A stretch of DNA of 64,000 nt from Myxococcales bacterium. GTDB taxonomy: Bacteria; Myxococcota_A; Polyangia; Haliangiales; Haliangiaceae. The DNA lies in NCBI GenBank assembly GCA_947483555.1, contig CANKMW010000001.1:124001-188000 (forward strand). Direction: 5' to 3'. Under the pieces are notes generated by a model, which saw only the letters and a program-made list of their open reading frames with translations, was not told the origin of the DNA and searched no databases. Positions 46,655 through 53,795 of this stretch are shown piece after piece. The stretch's first letter is position 1; each line of letters starts with the position of its first letter. A program made the translations under genes and the position numbers.

Positions 46655-47064
46655 AGGTGCCCCACCGGCAGCAGGGCTGCATAGAGCACGGCCAGCACCA
46701 GGAAGCGCGCCGGGGCCCCTCGCCACGACGGTGCGGCGCCGCGCTGCTCGACGCGGCGGTCGAGACCGTCGGCGAGCCAGACCGTCACCAGGAAGAGCGC
46801 GGCCGCGAGCAGCGCCGCGCGCAGCGAGCCGTAGGCCGGGGCCGCGAGGACCAGGGCCGGCGCGGCGGCCCGGACCGGCGGCAGGGTCGCGACCAGCGCG
46901 ACCAGCGGAGCGATCAGGTAGCGGTGGTCGCCGAGTGGCGCCAGCGCCGCCGCCGCCGCGATCAACGGCACCAGGGCGACCCAGCCCAGCCGGCCACGCC
47001 GGTCGCTCACCAGGGTGACCGCCGCGGCGACGAACACGGCGTCATAGACCGCGATCGGCATCAT
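46651..47064 (-). CDS. Small cysteine-free membrane protein in the Rnf-like operon
   Basis: The 137-residue protein is nearly all hydrophobic, with four or five helices. It has no Cys or conserved acidic motif, so it cannot be RnfA or RnfE, which carry cysteines for a membrane [2Fe-2S] cluster and have six helices. I do not recognise the family. It overlaps genes on both sides by 4 nt, so it is an integral part of the operon. It may replace the missing membrane core of the complex. Confidence 0.75.
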   Translation of the reverse strand: MMPIAVYDAVFVAAAVTLVSDRRGRLGWVALVPLIAAAAALAPLGDHRYLIAPLVALVATLPPVRAAAPALVLAAPAYGSLRAALLAAALFLVTVWLADGLDRRVEQRGAAPSWRGAPARFLVLAVLYAALLPVGHL

Positions 47065-47678
47065 CGCAGCCTCCGCAGCAGCGCCAGCGCCAGCGCGGCG
47101 GCGACCAGGTAGTGCATGGGCGTGACCGCGACCGGCAACAGTCGCACCGGCGCCAGGGCTGCGGTGAGTGCGGCGGCGCGCAACAGGGTCGTGGCGAGCT
47201 CCCGGGGCGCGCCGTCGGCGGTACCGGTCGCGCCGGCAGCTGCGGGCGCGGCCGCGGGCGTACCCGGGACCGCGGTCGCGGCCAGCCAGCCCAGCGCCAC
47301 CCAGCGCCAGGTCTGTCCCCTGACCAGCCAGGCGCCGATCGCGAGCACCGCGGCGGCCGCCAGCACGCCGAGCGGCGTCCCGATCAGCGCCGCCGGCACC
47401 AGCGCCGCCGTCACCCAGCGTTCGGGTCGGTGATCGCGACGTCCGCCCGGGATCTCGGCGAGCACCAGCCGCATCTCCTGGTTGATCACGACCTGGTCAC
47501 GCTGGTCATCGTCGAGCAGGCCGAGGTCCTGGAGGACGTCGATCAGGTGCGCGTTCACGCCTTGCTCGTGCAGCTCCTCCTGGACCTCGAGCGCCTGCTC
47601 GAGGCCGGCGCGATCGACGAAGCCCAGCTCGACGACCAGGTCGCGGATGCGCAGCCCCTCGACGGCGTCACCGGGCAC
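47061..47678 (-). CDS. Membrane protein with an N-terminal MshEN/GspE-N-like domain
   Basis: The 205-residue product starts at a GTG preceded by AGGAGG at the correct distance; a longer GTG start at 47696 is less well placed. Residues ~5-70 (IRDLVVELGFVDRAGLEQALEVQEE...LIDVLQDLGLLDDDQRDQVV) resemble the MshEN/GspE-N helical domain. In MshE that domain binds c-di-GMP, but the usual RLGxxL motif is not seen, so binding is doubtful. The rest forms about four helices with an Ala/Pro/Thr loop. No cysteine is present. It overlaps rnfG by 11 nt and the next gene by 4 nt. Confidence 0.72.
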   Translation of the reverse strand: MPGDAVEGLRIRDLVVELGFVDRAGLEQALEVQEELHEQGVNAHLIDVLQDLGLLDDDQRDQVVINQEMRLVLAEIPGGRRDHRPERWVTAALVPAALIGTPLGVLAAAAVLAIGAWLVRGQTWRWVALGWLAATAVPGTPAAAPAAAGATGTADGAPRELATTLLRAAALTAALAPVRLLPVAVTPMHYLVAAALALALLRRLR

Positions 47679-48069
47679 GGCGGTCCTCCTCCCCACGCCC
47701 CAGCCGCCGCTCCACGGCTTCGATCAGGCGACGGCTCGAGATGGTGGCGCCGCTGATCGCGTCGGCCGCCAGCGGTGCCCGGGCCGGGAGGCCGCGGAAG
47801 CGTCCGTCGAGCCGGTCAGCGCTGAGCGCCCGCCGATCCACGCCCTCGTCGCTGCGCGTGACCTCGACCTCGACGATGCGACCGTCCTCCACGATCACCA
47901 CGCCCTCGATCGGCCCCTGGGCGCCGTCGCCATGGAACGGTAGCTCGGCGCGGCCGTCGCGCTCGGTGGTCGCGCGCGGCGCCGGCGGCGCCAGCAGCGC
48001 GGCGATCGCCGCCACGGCGAGCAGCCCGGCGGTGACCACGGAGGCGCGGAGGTCGGCCCTCAATCCCAT
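47668..48069 (-). CDS. rnfG: Short RnfG-like FMN-binding protein
   Basis: The 133-residue protein has one N-terminal helix (ASVVTAGLLAVAAIAALLA) and a compact FMN-binding domain. The domain includes PIEGVVIVEDGRIVEVEVTRSDEG and the flavinylation motif AISGATISSRR, whose Thr is the expected phosphoester-linked FMN site. Typical RnfG is about 200 residues, so this is a reduced version. The flavin domain should lie outside the cytoplasm. ApbE, encoded upstream in the same operon, would attach the FMN. It starts 10 nt inside rnfC. Confidence 0.88.
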   Translation of the reverse strand: MGLRADLRASVVTAGLLAVAAIAALLAPPAPRATTERDGRAELPFHGDGAQGPIEGVVIVEDGRIVEVEVTRSDEGVDRRALSADRLDGRFRGLPARAPLAADAISGATISSRRLIEAVERRLGRGEEDRRAR

Positions 48070-49232
48070 CGGATCTCCCGCGCGCTGGCGGCGCGCATCA
48101 ACGCGGCGAGCGGGATCGCCGACGGGCAGACGTACTGGCACGCGCCGCACCCGAAGCACGTCAGCACGTCGGGCCCCGGCCGCTCGATCAGCAACGGCAC
48201 CGGCAGCCCGACCGGGCAGGCGTCGACGCACCGGCCGCAGCGGATGCAAGGTTGCTCGACGCGCGCCGCGACCTCGGCCGCGGTCATCGCCAGCAGGCCA
48301 CCGGTGCCGGCGGCGATCGTGTCGCCGGCGCTGATCTGATGCCCCATCATCGGGCCGCCGGCGATGATCATCGCGGCGCTGGTGGCGTCGGCTCCGCACG
48401 CGGCCAGCACCTCGTCGACCGCGGTCCCGATCAAGACCTGGTAGTTGCCGGGGCGGGCGATCGCGCCGCCGGCGACGGTGATCACCCGCGACACCAGCGG
48501 CTCGCCGAGGCAGACGGCGCGGTGCAGCGCGCGCGCTGATTGCACGTTGAGGACCAGGGCCCCGACGTCGCGGGGCAGGTGACGGGGCGGGACCTCGCGA
48601 CCGAGCCGGTCGCGGACCACGAACCGCTCGTAGCCGGCGGGGTAGTAGTCCTCGCGATCGATCACCGCGCTCGAGGTCGCACCGACCGCCCGCACGGCGA
48701 GCGCCATCCCGCACTCGACCTCGTCGCGGTGCTCGGCCAGCACGCGGTGGTCGCAGGTGAAGTACGGCTCGCTCTCGCAGCCGTTGACCAGCACGGTGTC
48801 GATCGGGTGGGTCGCGGTGAGCTTGGCGTAGGTCGGGAACATCCCGCCGCCCAGGCCGACGATGCCGGCGTCACGGGCGGCGGTGACGATGGCGTCGCGG
48901 TCGAGGGTCGCGGGATCGCGATGGACGGCGGCCGCCGCGGCGCTGGTGGGGGCACCGCGCACCACCACGGCGCCGGCGATGGACTCGACGCGGCCGCCGA
49001 GCGGCGTGTGGATGCGCCGCTGCCAGCGCGCCCCCGGGACGCTGCGCGCGACCAGCGCATGCGCCGCGACCTCATCGCCAGCGGCGACCACCGCCTCGAG
49101 CCCGGTCAGCGCCAGCCGCACCTGCGCCGGCGGAGGCAGCACGACGATCGCGGCGTCCCGGGTGTACTTGCGGGTCGGCACCGGCGCGCTGAGGCCGAGC
49201 AGCGTGGCGAGGCGTTCACCGAGCTTGCTCAC
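48060..49232 (-). CDS. rnfC: RnfC-like iron-sulfur/flavin subunit
   Basis: The 390-residue protein has the RnfC/NuoF-like core. GIVGLGGGMFPTYAKL comes near residue 125, VNGCESEPYFTCDHRVL near residue 148, an SLBB-like segment follows, and AGGPMMG near residue 290. Two [4Fe-4S] motifs follow: CIRCGRCVDACP and CFGCGACQYVCP. It is shorter than standard RnfC and lacks the long Ala/Lys-rich tail. In Rnf this peripheral subunit meets NAD(H). The GTG start overlaps the tri-haem gene by 4 nt. Confidence 0.92.
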   Translation of the reverse strand: MSKLGERLATLLGLSAPVPTRKYTRDAAIVVLPPPAQVRLALTGLEAVVAAGDEVAAHALVARSVPGARWQRRIHTPLGGRVESIAGAVVVRGAPTSAAAAAVHRDPATLDRDAIVTAARDAGIVGLGGGMFPTYAKLTATHPIDTVLVNGCESEPYFTCDHRVLAEHRDEVECGMALAVRAVGATSSAVIDREDYYPAGYERFVVRDRLGREVPPRHLPRDVGALVLNVQSARALHRAVCLGEPLVSRVITVAGGAIARPGNYQVLIGTAVDEVLAACGADATSAAMIIAGGPMMGHQISAGDTIAAGTGGLLAMTAAEVAARVEQPCIRCGRCVDACPVGLPVPLLIERPGPDVLTCFGCGACQYVCPSAIPLAALMRAASAREIRWD

Positions 49233-49540
49233 GGCGCCCCCTGACGCCAGCGCTCGGTCGCGTCGTGGCAGCCGCCGCAGGTCTCGAAGAAGCGCCGGCG
49301 GTGGCAGGTGTCGCAGCCGCCACGCTCGGCGGCGACCGCGGCGTGAGCGCGGCGGGCCTCGCGGTCACGACCGGGCGCGGTCACGTCGTCGTCGTGCCAG
49401 ATCGGCCGCCGGCGGTCGTGGCACGGCGCGCAGCCCGCCGGGTCGCTCGGCGGGGGCGTCGGCGCCGCGGCCGGCGCCGCCAGCAGCGTCGCGATGACCA
49501 CCACCGCCAGGCAGCCGGTCGGGATCGCGAGCCACTTCAT
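49229..49540 (-). CDS. Small tri-haem c-type cytochrome
   Basis: The 103-residue product has an N-terminal signal or anchor helix (LAIPTGCLAVVVIATLLAAPAA) and three CXXCH haem sites: CAPCH, CDTCH and CGGCH. Histidines suitable as sixth ligands are present (WHDDD, RAHAAVAAE). It is small enough to be an electron shuttle between the large haem proteins and the membrane flavoproteins. Overlaps of 4 nt on both sides place it firmly in the operon. Confidence 0.88.
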   Translation of the reverse strand: MKWLAIPTGCLAVVVIATLLAAPAAAPTPPPSDPAGCAPCHDRRRPIWHDDDVTAPGRDREARRAHAAVAAERGGCDTCHRRRFFETCGGCHDATERWRQGAP

Positions 49541-52500
49541 GGCAGCCGTGCCCTCCGGTCGGGGGCGCCGAGATCGATCCAGCGGGTGACGAGCTGGCGT
49601 TGGTCGGCGGACAGCGCGGCATGGGGCGCGGCCGGCGCGGCGCCGTCGGCACCCAGCTCTTGCCCGAGGAGCCGCTCGACCAGCGGGCTGCGGGTCGAGA
49701 GCCCGCCCGGATCGATCCAGCGCAACAGCGCCGCCCGGGGGTCGGCGCCGGTGAGATCCAGGCCGGCCGCCGCCGCCGGGCCGCCGTGGCACGACGCGCA
49801 CGCGCGCGCGATCAGGGGCGCGATGTCCTCGGCGTATCCGATCGCGATCGGCGCGGAGACCGTGGCCAGCGACGGTCCGCTCAGGTTCGCCGGGCGGCGA
49901 TGGGTCGCGGTGTCGGGGTCCCACATGGCCGCGGTCCGCGACGCGGTGGTCACCGCGTCGGGGACGCCGAACCCGGTTGTCCGGGCGCCGGACAGCGAGC
50001 CGTGGCAGCCGCCGCAGGTCTGGACGTAGAGTGCGCGCGGGATCGACAGCCCGTGCTTCTCGCCCGGGTGGGCGTAGAGCCAGCGGCCTGGGGTCGAGAG
50101 GGCGAGCCGGTCTCCAGACAGGGCCTGGACGTCGAACGGGACCCCGGAGGGGACCACGACCTGGAACGAGCCATCGGCGGCGAGCGGGACCTCGGCGAGG
50201 ATCAGCTGCCGCGGCGGACCGACCTCGAGACCGCGCCGCGGCTCGCCGGCGACCACCCGCGCCCACGCGATCCGGCGCCACACGGGCGTCGCCTCGCCGT
50301 GCACCTCGCAGATCGGAGCGTCGAGGTGGTGGACGCCGATCGGCGCGGTCTGCTCGAAGAACGCGGCCAGCAGCACCAGGTCGTAGACCTCGAGCAGCGC
50401 CGGGGTGCCATCGGGATATCCGGCGAAGCCGCCGACCCGGCCCGGCTGACCGGCGAGCGCCTCGGCGCGCTTGATCCCCTTGTGAAACGGTTCCTTGATG
50501 CGCCCGCGCACCGGCACCGGCCACAGCTCGCTGGCCGGACTGGACGCCACCACCTCGCGGCGAAACCCGCCCGGGCCCAGGCCGTCGGCCGACTGGTAGG
50601 CGGGGGCGCGGACCAGGCGGACCAGATCGAAGTCGGGCGCCGCCGCGGGATCGCCGAGGTCGATCGGGCCGGGCGCGTACGCCGCCAGCAGGCTGCCGTC
50701 GGGCAGCGGCACCACGTCGCGGTAGGCGCCGCCGGGCGAGATGCCGCCGGCACGCACGTCGGGGTCGACGGTGACCCAGCTGCGAACGAACATGTGCTGG
50801 GCGTGGGCCGGCGCGCCGTGATCGAGCGGGTGGTCGGCGTCATCGATGGGGTTACGCGGATCGAGCGGCGGTCCGAGCTGGTGATCACCGATGGCGATCA
50901 GCCCGCCCCACCACGAGTCGGCGTCGCGACCGATGCGCACCTCGAGCCCGTCGGGCAGCTCGCGGTTGCCGGCGAGGATCGGCAGCTCGGAGCGGTTGCC
51001 GAAATGGGTGTGGAAGTTGGAGCCGTCGTGGTGGACCCGGAACACCGCGCCATGGAAGTAGGGCCGGTCACCCATCCAGCCGGTGCGCAGCGAGGTCACG
51101 AAGATCTCGCCGGTCGAGCGCAGGGAGGGTCGGCGGACCTGCCCGGCGGCCCAGGTCATCCGGCGCCGGGTCTCGGCGAAGGTCCGCGCCTCGTCACCCA
51201 CCGCAGCGTGGCGCATCCGGTACAGGTCGTAGCTCGGTGCCATGCGCGGCGTCGTTTCGATCACGTAGTGGGTGGTCGGGTCGACCGCGACCGCCAGCGG
51301 CACGTCGAGCTCGATCCGGCCCGGCCGCGACGCGGCGATGCGGCGGATCGCGCCCGCGCCGGTACCGCGGACGATCCGGATCGCGCGGCCGGCGAACGCG
51401 CCGCTGCGCTCGCCGCGCTCGTCGTCGAGGATGGTGCGCGCGTCGCCACCCTCGGCTTCACCGAGGAGCCCCTCGGGGCTGGACAGCGCCTGCTCGCCGG
51501 CGACGTTCGACACCATCACGACCACGACCCGGGACAGGTCCGCGCCATCGCGGTCGTCGGGGTCGGGCGCGTAGATCGGGTCGCGCCAGTGCTGCGCCGG
51601 GTCGGTCGAGAAGGTGAGCTGCCGCGCCGCGCCGCTGGCCAGCTCGAGCTCCCAGACGTTGAACGGCTGGTCGGCCGCGCGCCGCATCGCGAACAGCACG
51701 CGCCGGGCCTGGTAGTCGAGCGCCGGGGTGCGGAGGTCGATCGGTCCGTCGGGGTGGAGCGGCGCGGTGAGGTTGACCTCGGTGCCGTCAGGATGGCGCC
51801 ACCACAGATCGGCCCCGGGTAAGAACGCCGCGTCCTCGAAGAACCGCTCGGGCGTCGCCGGCGGGCGGCGCACGAACAGGAGGCCGCGATCCGACACGTC
51901 GACCCCGGTGCGGGCCCGCGCCTGCGCGGCCTCGAGCCCGAGCCAGCCGGCCACGGCCTGGTAGTCCGGGTCGCCGCGCTCGAAGAAGCGATTGCCACCC
52001 TTGTGCAGGACGCCGCCCTGCGCGATCGGGATGTTCTTCACCAGCTGGCGGGCGATGGCGACGTCGGCGTCGAGCGCGGCGAGCCGGGCCTGCCCGGTGC
52101 TGGCGCCGAGCATCGAGGACCGGTTGCTCTCGAGCGCCTGGCGGGTATAGCGGCCGGCGAGCAACGGGATCCCGGGCGCGAGCTTGAGATCCGAGAACGA
52201 GCCGGGGCCGTGGCAGGCGGTGCCGAGGCAACCCTTGCGCTCGAGCACCGGCATGACCTGTTCGGCGAACGCGCGGCCCGCGGGATCGAGCGGCGGCGGC
52301 GGCGGGGTTGGCGGCAGCGCGGCGGCGAGCCAGCGTCGCAGCACGACGAAGTCGGGATCGTCCGGGGTCGCGAACACCTCGGGGTGGGTGTAGGCGGTGC
52401 CGGACCAGGTCGGCGACAGCGGCGCCAGCAGCAGCGGGCTGGCGTCGGCGCCGGCCGCGCGGTCGACGAACCGAGCGTCGAGGCACGCCGCGCGGGCGCG

Positions 52501-52761
52501 GGCGCGCAGCCCGAGCCCCGCGATCCGACCGTCGGCGTCGACCTGCCACCGCAGCAGCCGGGTGGCCTCGTCGCCCAGTCGCTCGAGCTGGCTCGCGGTC
52601 ACGCCATGGCATCCCCCGCAGCGGCGCTCGAGCACCGCGATCGCGTCGCCGTCCGGCGCCGCCGCGGCCGGGCCTGGGCGCTCGCCGCCCACGCAGCCGA
52701 CCAGCCCGACCAGCCCGAGCAGCCCGACCAGCCCGAGCCGCACCGTCGCGCGATGCCTCAT
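49537..52761 (-). CDS. HzsA-like multihaem lipoprotein with propeller-like core
   Basis: The 1074-residue protein begins with a leucine-rich signal peptide and lipobox LVGC. An N-terminal CGGCH, an unusual CLGTACH (CX4CH) near residue 195, and late CGGCH and CASCH motifs predict four c-type haems. The middle (~310-800) contains strand repeats like LLFVRRPPATPERFF and NVWELELASGAARQLTF, as in hydrazine-synthase-alpha-related (HzsA-like) proteins. The HzsA name marks fold similarity only; nothing suggests anammox. A role as a periplasmic or surface redox enzyme or electron carrier is inferred. It overlaps apbE and the tri-haem gene by 4 nt each. Confidence 0.82.
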   Translation of the reverse strand: MRHRATVRLGLVGLLGLVGLVGCVGGERPGPAAAAPDGDAIAVLERRCGGCHGVTASQLERLGDEATRLLRWQVDADGRIAGLGLRARARAACLDARFVDRAAGADASPLLLAPLSPTWSGTAYTHPEVFATPDDPDFVVLRRWLAAALPPTPPPPPLDPAGRAFAEQVMPVLERKGCLGTACHGPGSFSDLKLAPGIPLLAGRYTRQALESNRSSMLGASTGQARLAALDADVAIARQLVKNIPIAQGGVLHKGGNRFFERGDPDYQAVAGWLGLEAAQARARTGVDVSDRGLLFVRRPPATPERFFEDAAFLPGADLWWRHPDGTEVNLTAPLHPDGPIDLRTPALDYQARRVLFAMRRAADQPFNVWELELASGAARQLTFSTDPAQHWRDPIYAPDPDDRDGADLSRVVVVMVSNVAGEQALSSPEGLLGEAEGGDARTILDDERGERSGAFAGRAIRIVRGTGAGAIRRIAASRPGRIELDVPLAVAVDPTTHYVIETTPRMAPSYDLYRMRHAAVGDEARTFAETRRRMTWAAGQVRRPSLRSTGEIFVTSLRTGWMGDRPYFHGAVFRVHHDGSNFHTHFGNRSELPILAGNRELPDGLEVRIGRDADSWWGGLIAIGDHQLGPPLDPRNPIDDADHPLDHGAPAHAQHMFVRSWVTVDPDVRAGGISPGGAYRDVVPLPDGSLLAAYAPGPIDLGDPAAAPDFDLVRLVRAPAYQSADGLGPGGFRREVVASSPASELWPVPVRGRIKEPFHKGIKRAEALAGQPGRVGGFAGYPDGTPALLEVYDLVLLAAFFEQTAPIGVHHLDAPICEVHGEATPVWRRIAWARVVAGEPRRGLEVGPPRQLILAEVPLAADGSFQVVVPSGVPFDVQALSGDRLALSTPGRWLYAHPGEKHGLSIPRALYVQTCGGCHGSLSGARTTGFGVPDAVTTASRTAAMWDPDTATHRRPANLSGPSLATVSAPIAIGYAEDIAPLIARACASCHGGPAAAAGLDLTGADPRAALLRWIDPGGLSTRSPLVERLLGQELGADGAAPAAPHAALSADQRQLVTRWIDLGAPDRRARLP

Positions 52762-53795
52762 GGCGCGACCTCGATCTGGCCGGCGCGGATCCGGACCCGA
52801 CGCGACGTCACGACCGCACCGCGCTCGTCGCTCCACACCGCCCAGGCGTCGGGGATCCCGGCCAGCAACGCGTCGCCACCCTCCGGCCCGAGCACGAACA
52901 GCGCGGTGGCGAGCGGATCGGCGTCGCGGGGGGCGAACACGGTGACGCTGCGGACGCCGCGCGCTGGCCAGCCGGTCCGCAGATCGAGGATGTGCCCGTA
53001 GCGGACGCCGTCGACCTCGAACCCGCGGACGCCGTCACCGGAGGTGGCGATGGTGCCCGCCGTCAGCCCCGCGATGGCGACGATCCGATCGTCGGAGCTG
53101 CGCAGCGCGACCTGCCACGGCGCGCCGTCGCGCCGCCCACTCACCGCGAGATCACCGCCGCAGTCGACCAGGTGGTCGCCGAAGCCGGCGGCGCTCAGGT
53201 TGGCGCTGGCGCGCTCGGCGGCGACGCCCTTGCCCAGGGCGCCGAGGCCGAGGCGCATCCCCGGCCTGCGCAAGCGCACGCCCCCGGCCGCGACCTCGAT
53301 CGCGCGCCAGTCGACCAGGCGGCGGGCGGCCTCGACCGCGGCCGCGGCGGGCAGCGTGCCGCGGCTGCGAGCCTGCTCCCACAGCGCGAACAGCGGCCCG
53401 CCGGTCGGGTCGAAGACCCCGTCGGTACGCTCGGCCCAGCGGCGGGCGGCGACGATCAACGCGCGGGCGTCCTCACCGATCGCGACCGGCCCGCCGCCAG
53501 CGGCGGCGTTGACGCGGTCGACATCGGATCCTGGCTGCCATTCACTGACCCGCGCTTCCCAGCTGGCGAGGTCATCGAGTGCGGCGGCGACCGCCGCCGT
53601 GGCCTGCGCGTGCTCGGCCGCACCAACCCACACCGCGACCGCGACCCGCGACCCCATCATCGCCCGCTCCTCGCGCACCAGCACGCCGGGGCGCGCGGCC
53701 ACCGGCGCGGTCCGGGCCGCCACCGCGAGCCCGACCAGCGCCAGCGCGCCCGCCAGCGCGGCTACTCGATGGACAGGACGTACTGCCGGAGGCAT
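52758..53795 (-). CDS. apbE: FAD:protein FMN transferase (ApbE)
   Basis: The 345-residue protein has an N-terminal hydrophobic segment and the ApbE core: LGALGKGVAAERA, CGGDLAVSGRRDG, TSGDGVRGFEVDGVRYGHILDLRTGWPA, and the Mg-binding DADPLATALFVLG. ApbE splits FAD and links FMN to Thr in SGAT-type sites; its likely targets are RnfG and perhaps RnfD of this operon. The ATG lies 34 nt inside the preceding gene, an unusually long overlap, but no better start codon is present before the ApbE core. Confidence 0.93.
   Translation of the reverse strand: MPPAVRPVHRVAALAGALALVGLAVAARTAPVAARPGVLVREERAMMGSRVAVAVWVGAAEHAQATAAVAAALDDLASWEARVSEWQPGSDVDRVNAAAGGGPVAIGEDARALIVAARRWAERTDGVFDPTGGPLFALWEQARSRGTLPAAAAVEAARRLVDWRAIEVAAGGVRLRRPGMRLGLGALGKGVAAERASANLSAAGFGDHLVDCGGDLAVSGRRDGAPWQVALRSSDDRIVAIAGLTAGTIATSGDGVRGFEVDGVRYGHILDLRTGWPARGVRSVTVFAPRDADPLATALFVLGPEGGDALLAGIPDAWAVWSDERGAVVTSRRVRIRAGQIEVAP

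Noticed and set aside
47061..47678. RnfE or RnfA identity for the two membrane proteins
   Set aside because: Too short, wrong helix count, and no cysteines for the membrane [2Fe-2S] cluster.
49537..52761. Anammox hydrazine synthase
   Set aside because: The protein resembles HzsA-type folds only in outline, and no HzsB/C or hydrazine dehydrogenase genes are present.
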